Below, one piece after another: positions 6,587 through 12,843 of a stretch of DNA of 12,843 nucleotides. Within the stretch, counting starts at the first letter, position 1. The number at the start of each line of letters is the position of its first letter. The DNA is taken from NCBI GenBank assembly GCA_041748075.1, contig JBGTDX010000125.1:1-12843 (forward strand), read 5' to 3'. This DNA is from JBGSYJ01 sp041748075 (GTDB lineage Bacteria; Acidobacteriota; Thermoanaerobaculia; Gp7-AA8). Position numbers and translations under genes: made by a program. Under the pieces are notes generated by a model. It saw only the letters and a program-made list of their open reading frames with translations, was not told the DNA's origin and searched no databases.

Positions 6587-9500
6587 ATGAAGATGATTAC
6601 CGAGCAGGTTCATTTCCTCTGCGCTGCGCTGCTATGTCTATTCGTTCTGGCCGGCTGTGCTTCGACTCCGAGGCAGGACTCCGTGGTGGAGCCGGTTCCA
6701 GCGGCAACGCGCACGGCCACTCGCGCAGAGAGCACACGTACCGAACTGACTCAGGCACTGGACTCCATCGCCCAAGCTCCGGTCGAGGACGGCCAGTTGG
6801 CTGGCCTCTCCGTCGCGGTGGTGCAAGGCACGGAAACGCTGCTGATGGAGGACTACGGACTGGCGGATCTTGGGCTGCGCGTGCCGATGCCGGACGACGC
6901 CGTGCACGAGATCGGCTCCGTCACGAAGCATTTCACCGCGGCCGCCATCCTGCAGCTCGCGGAAGCCGGCAAGCTGGACATCGACGATGAGCTGACGGAC
7001 TACCTGCCCGACTTCCCGACACGCGGCCACAGGATCACGCTCCGACATCTTCTGAACCACACCTCCGGTATCGCGGACTACTCGGAGCTGGGTATCAGTT
7101 CGAGAGGTGACCCGGGGAGCTACGAAGCCCTTCTGGAGATGGTCGTTCAGGGGATCGCCGCAAAGCCGTTCGACTTCATCCCCGGCTCGCGGATGATCTA
7201 CAACAACTCGAACTCTTTCATGCTGGGGCTGGTCGTGGAGGCTGTGAGCGGGATGTCCTGGGAGGATTACGTCGAGCAGGAAATGTTCGCACCGATGGGA
7301 ATGAGCCGTACCCGCTACTGCCACGAAGCGGAGGTGATCGAGGACCGCGCGCACGGGTACCGGACCGAACCTGACGGCACGTTTCTGAGAGCGCGACTCG
7401 ATCACCGGTGGACGCAAGCGGCCGGCAGCCTCTGTTCGTCCACCGGTGACCTCATCATCTGGCAGCGCGCCCTTCACGGTGGCCGGGTATTGGGGGAGGC
7501 AGCCTACCGTGAGATGGTCACGCCGGATACGCTCGAGGACGGCCATCCCCTTCGCTACGCCAAGAACCTGGCCGTGATGAACGATCCTTCGGGGCACCAC
7601 TGGATCGGTCACGGCAACAACAATCCTGGGTTCCGCAGCGAGGTGCGGTACTACCCGGAGCATGACCTGCATATCGTGGTGCTGATGAATACCCGCGGTA
7701 CTCCGAGGCCCCAGGAGATGGCGAGCGCTTTGGCTTTGGAGGTCCTGGGGCCGGGGACGCAGGCACCGGCGGTTCCGTATCGTGACGGTCTGGATCGGCT
7801 CACCGGCCGTTACAGCGGCCTCGCGCGGTACGGAAGGACGCTTGCCGTCGAGATCGAGCGCAACGGCGATGGCCTGACGATGCGCATGAACGATGACGAA
7901 AGCGGAAAGCCGCTCCGCTACCTCGGCGAAGGCCTGTGGGAAGCTTGCTGCTATTCACCGCTCGGCAGCGAGCACCTGCGCTTCGTCGTCGAGCCGGAAC
8001 GCGAACGCACGACCGAGCTCCACGTCGATAGCGGCTACGGGCATTACGTGCTCGAGCGGGATGCATTGGAACAGGAGGCCGCGCAGGAAGACTCCGGACA
8101 CCTCCTGATGACGCGTGTCGACGCGATCTTCAGCGACCTCGATCGTGAAGACTCCCCGGGGTGTGCGGTCGGCGTGTATCGGGCCGGGGAGGTTGTGTTC
8201 ACCAAGGGGTACGGCATGGCGAGCCTGGAGCATGCGGTGCCCTTGTCGCCTCGGTCCGTTCTGGGCGCCGCCTCTGTCGCCAAGCAGTTCACCGCCCTGG
8301 CCATCGTCGTGCTGGCGCAGCGGGGCGAGCTCTCCCTGGACGACCCCGTCCGACGGCATCTCCCGAAGCTGCCCGGATACGCGGCGGAGGTGACGATCCG
8401 GCAGCTGATCCACCACACCAGCGGGATCCGGGACTACTTCGCGCTCCTGCGCCTGGCTCGGGAACAGGTCGACGAGAGCGGCGAAGAGCTCGTCCTCAGC
8501 GTGCTCGACTGGCAGGAGGGTCTGAACTTCCGTCCCGGGGAGCACTGGATGTACAACACCGGGGGATACGTGCTCCTGGCGAGAATCGTGGAGGGCGTCA
8601 CCGGCGAGTCGTTTCCCGAGTTCATGGAGCGAGAGATCTTCTCCCCCCTCGGGATGGACGATAGCGGCTTTTTCCGTGGAAAGACCGGTAGGAACCAGGC
8701 TCTCGCGTATGCGCCCGCCGGCCCGGACGCTTACAGGCTCCACGTCCCCACTCACAGCCTCGCGGGACAAGGCGGCCTCTTCACGACGGTCGAGGACCTG
8801 GCCGCATGGGATCGGAACTTCTACACCATGGAAGTGGGCGGCCCCGAGGCGATCTCACTCCTGCACGTTCCGGGGCGGCTGAGCTCGGGGGAGGAGACCG
8901 GGTACGCCTTTGGCCTATATCTCGGTTCTCATCGCGGTCTCAGGACCGTCTGGCATAGCGGCGGCGACAAGGGCTATGCGTCGATGCTGCTGCGCCTCCC
9001 GGATCTGCAGCTGTCGGTGGGCCTGCTGTGCAACACGGCGTCCGCCAGTCCGTGGCTCCGGGCGTACGACGTGGCGGATCTTTATCTGGCGGAAGAGTTT
9101 TCCGCCGCTTCGGCTCCAGCCGACGGGGCGACGCCGGAACCGACCGACGTGGAGGTCCAGGAGCTTCAGGCGCTCGCCGGCGTCTATCGGAGCAAGGACG
9201 GACTGGTGGTGCAACGGTTCGCCTACGAGAATGGCACCCTCGTCGCGAGCGTGCCTGGGGCGACGTTTCCCCTGATTCCCGTCGGAGGCTTGCGGTTCCA
9301 GGACGGCCTCACCCCCTTCATGCTCACCTTCAGCGAGTCGGAGGCCGGGGGCATCCGTATCGCCACCTGGAGCCCGAACCCCAGGCTGGGCGGTAGGGGG
9401 CCGCTTCATCTCGAGCGGGTCGGTTCGGCCTGGAACCCTCCCCCGGAGAGGCTCGTCGATTACGCTGGTGCGTTCTCTAGCAGGGAGCTCGACGCCACCT

Positions 9501-9724
9501 GGCTCATCGTGGCGGAAAACGGGAAGCTACTCCTCCGCCGATTGGGACTCGCCGACCAGCCTCTCGAGCCTCTGCTGCGCGACACCTTCTCTTTCCGCGG
9601 AAGCACGTCGCCACGACTGCGGTTCGAGCGCGACGGGAAAGGACGAGTCACGCAACTCACCGTTTCGACCGAGCAGATCCTCAATCTGGAGCTCGCACGG
9701 GAACCGCGCCTCCAGTTCCGGTGA
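6584..9724 (+). CDS. Lipoprotein with two tandem serine beta-lactamase/esterase-family domains
   Basis: A 1046-aa protein with a lipoprotein signal and lipobox VLAGC (Cys25), so it should be membrane-anchored in the periplasm. Domain 1 (about 50-400) is a class-C beta-lactamase/DD-peptidase/esterase fold with catalytic SVTK (Ser112, Lys115), YNN (Tyr206, Asn208) and HGN (343-345); LLNHTSGIADY is the typical family block. A DUF3471-like beta domain follows (about 405-495). Domain 2 (about 505-835) repeats the fold with SVAK (Ser564, Lys567), YNT (657-659, so the usual Asn of YxN is Thr) and HSG (791-793), plus LIHHTSGIRDYF. The tail (about 860-1046) holds one or two more DUF3471-like domains (LAGVYRSKDGL, LVDYAGAFSSREL). 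Family members usually have one catalytic domain in 350-600 aa, so this is an in-frame fusion or duplication. The two halves are clearly diverged. Substrates could be peptidoglycan peptides, D-amino peptides or esters; the sequence does not decide. Confidence 0.93.
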   Translation: MMKMITEQVHFLCAALLCLFVLAGCASTPRQDSVVEPVPAATRTATRAESTRTELTQALDSIAQAPVEDGQLAGLSVAVVQGTETLLMEDYGLADLGLRVPMPDDAVHEIGSVTKHFTAAAILQLAEAGKLDIDDELTDYLPDFPTRGHRITLRHLLNHTSGIADYSELGISSRGDPGSYEALLEMVVQGIAAKPFDFIPGSRMIYNNSNSFMLGLVVEAVSGMSWEDYVEQEMFAPMGMSRTRYCHEAEVIEDRAHGYRTEPDGTFLRARLDHRWTQAAGSLCSSTGDLIIWQRALHGGRVLGEAAYREMVTPDTLEDGHPLRYAKNLAVMNDPSGHHWIGHGNNNPGFRSEVRYYPEHDLHIVVLMNTRGTPRPQEMASALALEVLGPGTQAPAVPYRDGLDRLTGRYSGLARYGRTLAVEIERNGDGLTMRMNDDESGKPLRYLGEGLWEACCYSPLGSEHLRFVVEPERERTTELHVDSGYGHYVLERDALEQEAAQEDSGHLLMTRVDAIFSDLDREDSPGCAVGVYRAGEVVFTKGYGMASLEHAVPLSPRSVLGAASVAKQFTALAIVVLAQRGELSLDDPVRRHLPKLPGYAAEVTIRQLIHHTSGIRDYFALLRLAREQVDESGEELVLSVLDWQEGLNFRPGEHWMYNTGGYVLLARIVEGVTGESFPEFMEREIFSPLGMDDSGFFRGKTGRNQALAYAPAGPDAYRLHVPTHSLAGQGGLFTTVEDLAAWDRNFYTMEVGGPEAISLLHVPGRLSSGEETGYAFGLYLGSHRGLRTVWHSGGDKGYASMLLRLPDLQLSVGLLCNTASASPWLRAYDVADLYLAEEFSAASAPADGATPEPTDVEVQELQALAGVYRSKDGLVVQRFAYENGTLVASVPGATFPLIPVGGLRFQDGLTPFMLTFSESEAGGIRIATWSPNPRLGGRGPLHLERVGSAWNPPPERLVDYAGAFSSRELDATWLIVAENGKLLLRRLGLADQPLEPLLRDTFSFRGSTSPRLRFERDGKGRVTQLTVSTEQILNLELAREPRLQFR

Positions 9725-9800
9725 GATCGCTGCTACCTTGCGGTGACAGGTCCGGCTGTTAGAAAGAGGTTCAAAAAAGCTAGATACGCGCCGAAACCGA

Positions 9801-9832
9801 TCGCGAGTTCTGCCACTCGCGAGTTCTGCCAC
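9801..9832 (+). repeat. 16-bp perfect tandem duplication with hairpin potential
   Basis: tcgcgagttctgccac occurs twice without spacing (9801-9816, 9817-9832). The first copy and the start of the second form an inverted repeat: TCGCGAGT at 9801-9808 pairs with ACTCGCGA at 9815-9822 over a 6-nt loop. There is no T tract behind it, so it is not a standard intrinsic terminator. It lies in the roughly 215-bp gap (9725-9939) between the serine hydrolase and the truncated amidohydrolase, which otherwise holds only a promoter-like motif at 9861. Confidence 0.85.
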
Positions 9833-9860
9833 TCGAGCGAGCGGAAGCGCGAAGCGTTAA

Positions 9861-9875
9861 GTTAGAATCCCGGCC
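9861..9875 (+). promoter_or_regulatory. Promoter-like element GTTAGAATCCCGGCC upstream of the truncated amidohydrolase
   Basis: This 15-mer contains TAGAAT (9863-9868), a plausible -10 box. It matches the element directly before selD (10426-10440) at 14 of 15 positions. Here no start codon follows; transcription from it would give a leader of about 65 nt before ATG 9940. No clear -35 box is seen. Confidence 0.4.
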
Positions 9876-9939
9876 CTAATTTCAAACTGCGCGCACTTAT
9901 CTGTATGGTGCTGCTGAGACACGGTCGTGGAGCGACAGC

Positions 9940-10398
9940 ATGAACAGAATCCAGGGAGGGAGCATGTTGAGAATCGTTGTCCTGTTAGTCGGCGCTGTCC
10001 TGACGACTGCCTGTGCAACGAGTCGGGACGTGACGCTCGTCGTCGAGAATGCGCGCGTGATCATCGGTGATGGCTCCACGCTGGAGCGAGGGAACGTAGC
10101 GATCGCCGGGGATCGGATCGTCTCCGTGGGAACGGCACCGGTTCATGCGCCCGGGGCACGCCGTATCGATGCTGCCGGCAGGACCGTTCTGCCGGGATTG
10201 ATCGATACACATACCCACCTCCTGATGGAGAATCTGTTTGCGCAGCCGCGGAGTGACGCTGAGATCGAGGAGTTCATGACTGAGCGGCTTCCGGAACGGC
10301 TCCGCGCTTTCACCACGGCCGGCATCACCACCGTCGCCTCAGTGGGAGAGTTCTGGCCGTCGATGGCGGAGGTGAGCGCGCGCCTGCGTAACGGCTAA
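9940..10398 (+). pseudogene. Truncated amidohydrolase lipoprotein (N-terminal third only)
   Basis: This open frame encodes 152 aa. A lipoprotein signal (MLRIVVLLVGAVLTTAC) is followed by the amidohydrolase N-terminal beta domain (VENARVIIGDGSTLERGNVA, IDAAGRTVLPGLIDTHTHL). The metal-binding HxH is present at His91 and His93, and TTAGITTVASVGEFW is the first barrel segment. The frame ends with TAA at 10396-10398, about residue 153, where family members usually continue for another 250-330 residues. No frame after the stop carries the missing barrel, and a selD promoter follows within 30 bp. This points to loss of the C-terminal two thirds by deletion, not a point mutation. ATG 9940 has GGAG 7 nt upstream; ATG 9964, with GGAGG 4 nt upstream, is an equally possible start right at the lipoprotein signal. 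It may still be made as a short lipoprotein but cannot be a complete enzyme. Confidence 0.8.
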
Positions 10399-10425
10399 GG
10401 CGACGGCAACCAACCACCCCCCCCT

Positions 10426-10440
10426 GTTAGAATCGCGGCC
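10426..10440 (+). promoter_or_regulatory. Promoter-like element directly before selD, probably giving a leaderless mRNA
   Basis: GTTAGAATCGCGGCC contains TAGAAT (10428-10433), then 7 nt, then the selD ATG at 10441. Normal spacing from a -10 box would place the transcription start on or next to the A of ATG. No Shine-Dalgarno sequence precedes selD, which fits leaderless translation. No recognisable -35 box; the region upstream is a C-rich run. Confidence 0.5.
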
Positions 10441-11520
10441 ATGAAAGCGAAACTGCGGTCGTACCCCCCGCTGTCTTCGTTCGCCACCACCGGTGGTTGA
10501 GCGTGCAAGCTGGGTCAGGATGACCTGAGAACAGTCCTGTCGAAACTCCCCACTTTCGGTGGAGCGGATCTTCTGGTCGGTCATGCAACCAACGATGACG
10601 CGGCGGTTCTGAAGATCGATGGGACTCGTGCGCTCGTTCAGACCGTCGACTTTTTCACACCGATCGTCGACGACCCGCAACTGTTCGGGGCCATCGCTGC
10701 TGCGAACTCGATTTCCGATGTTTACGCGATGGGTGCCACGCCGATCCTCGGCATTGCGATCGCCGCGTTTCCGACCGATAAATTGCCGCTGCACGTTCTC
10801 GAGGAGATTCTTTCCGGCGGCGCGGCCAAGGCGGCTGAAGCGGGTTTCCCTGTTGCTGGTGGCCACACGATCATCGATGAAGTTCCCAAGTACGGCCTCG
10901 CCGTGACCGGGATCGTCGATATCGACAGGATTGTCCGCAACTCGACCGCACGGAAAGGCGACTTGCTTTACCTCTCGAAGCCGATCGGCAACGGGATTCT
11001 CGTGTCCGCACACCGCGCAGCCAGCACCAGGGGAAAGCTCCGGCGTCTCATGGGTTCGGCCGACGGACCTGATCTCGACGAAGCCATCCGGTGGATGACG
11101 ACACTCAACCGCGACGTCGCCCGCGTGATGGTCGAGGCGGGCGTACACGCGGCCACCGACATCACGGGCTACGGGCTTCTCGGTCACCTGCTGGAGATGA
11201 CCGGGTCGTCAGGACTCGGCGCGCGGGTCTCGATGGGGGGAGTGCCTCTGCTTGCTGGTGCCCGCGACTACCTGGAGGCGGGAGCCGTGCCGGCCGGGAC
11301 ACTGAGGAATCTCACCGGTTTCGAAAGGCGGGTTCACTCCGAGGTGAGCCGCACCGATCTGACTCTTTTGTGTGATGCGCAGACGAGCGGGGGACTTCTC
11401 ATGGCCGTCTCCGCTGCACGGGAGGCGCGGTTGACGAGCCTCCTCGATGAAAGCGGCCTGTTCTATGCAAAGATCGGTTCGATGAGCGGCAGCGGTGCGC
11501 CCGTCGAGATCCTGCCGTAA
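10441..11520 (+). CDS. selD: Selenophosphate synthetase, selenocysteine-containing (UGA at codon 20)
   Basis: SelD makes selenophosphate from selenide and ATP, the Se donor for Sec-tRNA and for selenouridine. The full gene reads from ATG 10441 through an in-frame TGA at 10498-10500 to the stop at 11518-11520: 359 residues counting Sec, close to the roughly 347 of E. coli. Around the TGA the protein reads TTGG-U-ACK, so Sec20 sits where E. coli has Cys17, and the essential Lys follows as Lys23. Downstream, every SelD hallmark is in the same frame: LLVGHATNDDAAVL, VDFFTPIVDDP, NSISDVYAMGATPI, VAGGHTIIDE, VTGIVD, TDITGYGLLGHLLEM and LCDAQTSGGLL. Without recoding, the first ATG inside the remaining frame is at 10729, which would cost 96 residues including the active site. 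Sec-SelD is known from other organisms, such as H. influenzae and mammalian SEPHS2. The gene heads a tight three-gene run. Confidence 0.96.
10498..10529 (+). promoter_or_regulatory. Sec UGA codon with bacterial SECIS-like hairpin
   Basis: The UGA (10498-10500) is followed by a hairpin within the coding sequence. GGTCA (10513-10517) pairs with TGACC (10521-10525) around the loop GGA (10518-10520). The stem can be extended by two G-U pairs (10512/10526, 10511/10527) and by C10510-G10529 with one bulged A. The loop begins with G about 18 nt after the UGA, matching the bacterial SECIS rule (short stem, G early in the apical loop, 16-37 nt downstream). SelB would bind this loop to deliver Sec-tRNA. 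Confidence 0.8.
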
Positions 11521-11550
11521 TCGGAATGAGACTTTCCAAGGAGCGATGCG

Positions 11551-11916
11551 ATGGCAGACGACAACGAAATTCGATCGGAAGACGTGCAGACTGTCGAAGG
11601 TCCGAACAGCACATGGGTAGAGATCGCCACAGCTCCGACGGAAGAAGAGGCGAATCTCCTGCAGGGGTTTCTCGTCGCCGAAGGAATTCCGTGTCAGCTC
11701 GAATCGCTCCGGTTCGACATGGCGCCGGTGAATTTCGGCAAGCTGGGCGAGATCCGTGTCTATGTTCCCGCTGAGCAGGAAGAGGCCGCGCAACGCCTTC
11801 TGAGTGAGCGTGAAGTCGAGTACCAGGAGCATCAAACCGACGAAGTCGTTCTGACCGATGAAGGTCCGGCGAACATCGACGAGATGTCGCAGACGATCCC
11901 TGAAAAGGAAGAGTAA
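11551..11916 (+). CDS. DUF2007 family small cytoplasmic protein
   Basis: A 121-aa soluble protein without signal peptide or membrane segment. The core at about 22-90 (WVEIATAPTEEEANLLQGFL, VAEGIPCQLES, GEIRVYVPAEQEEAAQRLLS) is the ferredoxin-like beta-alpha-beta pattern of DUF2007, a putative signal-transducing family of unknown biochemical role. The acidic tail (about 90-121) is probably disordered. AAGGAG at 11538-11543, 7 nt before the ATG, is a strong ribosome binding site. It lies 30 bp after selD and 5 bp before the next gene, so the three are probably cotranscribed. A selenium-related role would be guilt by association only. Confidence 0.85.
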   Translation: MADDNEIRSEDVQTVEGPNSTWVEIATAPTEEEANLLQGFLVAEGIPCQLESLRFDMAPVNFGKLGEIRVYVPAEQEEAAQRLLSEREVEYQEHQTDEVVLTDEGPANIDEMSQTIPEKEE

Positions 11917-11921
11917 CTCCG

Positions 11922-12518
11922 ATGGACGAGCCGCGCGAGATTCCAGAGTCCAAACCGGAGGTGGAGCAGGTCCAGCAGATGCCACGCTGGATCGGCCTTC
12001 TCATCGGAGTCGTGCTGGTGAGTCTCGCAGCGCTGGCCGCATACACCGGCCTTCGCTACCGCTCGCCCGCGGCGGAGCGGTCGGTAGTTTCACGGCAGAG
12101 CGGGGGTGGTGCCTTTCAGGGTGGCGCGCCCGGAGCACCTCAGGCGGGTGGTGCTCGAGTCGGGGAAGCTGGTGAGAACATTCCTGATGCCCAACCTGCA
12201 GATCAGGGCAGGCAGCCTCGCGTGGAGATCACTGGTGGTCCGGATGGCGTCGCGTCCACAGTCCGATACACGGCGAGCCGTGGCGCCGCCTTCGTCGTCG
12301 AGCCGTCCGACGCAAGCATCTACGTCAACGACGAGCAGATCGGTCTTGCGAATCAGTTCAGCGGCCCCGACGAAGTCTACGAATTTCCTGCACCCGGCAA
12401 ATACACGGTACGGATCGTCGCGCCCGGACATCGGGAAGAGACCGTGATCCTCACCGCCGCCCCGTCATCGTCGACGGAAATCGCGCGCATCACCCGAAAA
12501 ATGATCAGAAAGGAATGA
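11922..12518 (+). CDS. Single-pass membrane protein with C-terminal PEGA-like domain
   Basis: A 198-aa protein. The acidic N-terminus (1-20) is cytoplasmic; one transmembrane helix lies at about 23-44 (WIGLLIGVVLVSLAALAAYT). A Gly/Ala/Pro/Gln-rich linker (about 50-105) leads to a periplasmic domain (about 118-198) with PEGA-like features: VEPSDASIYVNDEQIGLANQ, the turn FPAPGKYTVRIVAPGHREET and final strands VILTAAP...TEIARITRKM. PEGA domains are surface-type beta folds, often attached to kinases and envelope proteins. It starts 5 bp after the DUF2007 gene, with GAAGAG 8 nt upstream, so it is likely translationally coupled. The stop codon TGA (12516-12518) is itself part of the heptamer array that follows. 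Confidence 0.85.
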   Translation: MDEPREIPESKPEVEQVQQMPRWIGLLIGVVLVSLAALAAYTGLRYRSPAAERSVVSRQSGGGAFQGGAPGAPQAGGARVGEAGENIPDAQPADQGRQPRVEITGGPDGVASTVRYTASRGAAFVVEPSDASIYVNDEQIGLANQFSGPDEVYEFPAPGKYTVRIVAPGHREETVILTAAPSSSTEIARITRKMIRKE

Positions 12519-12572
12519 CGAATGACGAATGACGAATGACGAATGACGAATGACGAATGACGAATGACGAAT
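12513..12572 (+). repeat. Heptanucleotide tandem array (GAATGAC)8
   Basis: Eight perfect copies of GAATGAC span 12513-12568, and a ninth starts (GAAT, 12569-12572) before the sequence turns to AGGGCC. The array begins in the last sense codon and stop codon of the PEGA-like gene, so its first two units provide the stop. Heptamer arrays of this kind resemble short tandemly repeated repetitive (STRR-type) sequences of other bacteria and are prone to copy-number change. Confidence 0.97.
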
Positions 12573-12650
12573 AGGGCCTTCCACCCCAACCACGACGGGA
12601 CTCAACCGCGAAGGAAGTCGGGCGAAGTGCTGCCAGATTCGTGACTCGTC

Positions 12651-12843
12651 ATGCGTCACTCACGCATGGTGGGTGGGCGGGGGCCCCTATTCGTCACTCG
12701 TCATTCGTCATGCGTCACTCACGCATGGTGGGTGGGCGGGGGCCCCTATTCGTCACTCGTCATTCGTCATGCGTCACTCACGCATGGTGGGTGGGCGGGG
12801 GCCCCTATTCGTCACTCGTCAGTCGTCATGCGTCACTCACGCA
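12651..12843 (+). repeat. 59-bp tandem repeat array (3.3 copies, running off the window)
   Basis: Units start at 12651, 12710 and 12769, with a partial fourth at 12828. They are identical except that the third unit has CAGTCGTCAT where the earlier ones have CATTCGTCAT. Each unit has: a 7-bp hairpin, CATGCGT (from 12650) with ACGCATG around CACTC; a G-rich run GGTGGGTGGGCGGGGG (12668-12683); the palindrome GGGGCCCC (12680-12687); and degenerate heptamers ATTCGTC-ACTCGTC-ATTCGTC, which are the reverse complement of the array at 12513. A shorter lead-in (12637-12650) has one heptamer fewer. Nothing coding is seen from 12519 to the end. Units are contiguous with no spacers, so it is not CRISPR. 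Confidence 0.95.

Noticed and set aside
6495..6587. Coding-like tail in frame 3 (GELKPVWTSLEEVRANAVRS) between kinase and serine hydrolase
   Set aside because: It could be the end of a lost gene, but it is under 30 residues, matches no family I recognise and may be chance in GC-rich DNA.
9801..9822. Intrinsic terminator after the serine hydrolase
   Set aside because: The hairpin is plausible, but it lies 77 bp after the stop and has no T tract behind it.
10498..10500. TGA in selD as a nonsense mutation making a pseudogene
   Set aside because: It falls exactly at the catalytic Cys/Sec position, the frame is intact on both sides, and a SECIS-like hairpin follows.
12377..12659. Minus-strand open frames with repeated RHSSFVI units
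   Set aside because: They are translations of the GAATGAC heptamer array (7 nt repeated three times makes seven codons), not a protein. Similar spurious annotations arise wherever such arrays occur.
12651..12843. Possible CRISPR array
   Set aside because: The 59-bp units are contiguous and almost identical throughout, with no variable spacers, and there are no cas genes.

Overview
All recognisable genes lie on the + strand. The window looks like a high-GC, Gram-negative bacterium. Several features fit the Acidobacteriota or nearby soil/sediment phyla (for example Gemmatimonadota): a Ser/Thr kinase fused to a PD40/TolB-like beta-propeller, exported amidohydrolases and serine-hydrolase lipoproteins with DUF3471-type tails, a DUF2007 protein, and promoter-like hexamers very close to start codons. 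The phylum is inferred from gene content only.

Left part (1-3431): an exported-enzyme region that is partly decayed. It starts with the C-terminal part of a LolA-like/DUF3471-like protein cut by the window edge. Next is a chimeric remnant that joins a lipoprotein signal and a penicillin-acylase N-terminus to a serine beta-lactamase-family C-terminus, with at least three frame breaks. Then comes an exported amidohydrolase split by a single-base frameshift, and a small secreted NTF2-like (DUF4440/SnoaL) protein of visibly lower GC.

Middle part (3432-9724): a gene-poor spacer of about 370 bp with a short direct repeat, then a membrane Ser/Thr protein kinase with a periplasmic PD40 propeller. 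This is followed by a very large lipoprotein (1046 aa) carrying two complete serine beta-lactamase/esterase domains in tandem.

Right part (9725-12843): a truncated amidohydrolase N-terminus, then a compact selD operon. selD carries an in-frame UGA at the catalytic position, with a bacterial SECIS-like hairpin behind it. The gene therefore encodes a selenocysteine-containing selenophosphate synthetase of 359 aa, which a standard caller would shorten by 96 residues. Downstream, closely spaced, are a DUF2007 protein and a single-pass membrane protein with a PEGA-like domain. The window ends in a repeat region: eight perfect heptamers that begin inside the last gene's stop codon, followed by a 59-bp tandem array that carries the same heptamer family in the opposite orientation, plus a hairpin and a G-rich tract in every unit.

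How the genes work together: selD should feed selenophosphate to SelA/SelB/tRNA-Sec elsewhere in the genome, and needs that machinery for its own translation. The remaining genes look like envelope-exposed signalling and hydrolytic functions with lineage-specific expansion and decay. I see no defence system, CRISPR array, rRNA, tRNA or transposase in the window.
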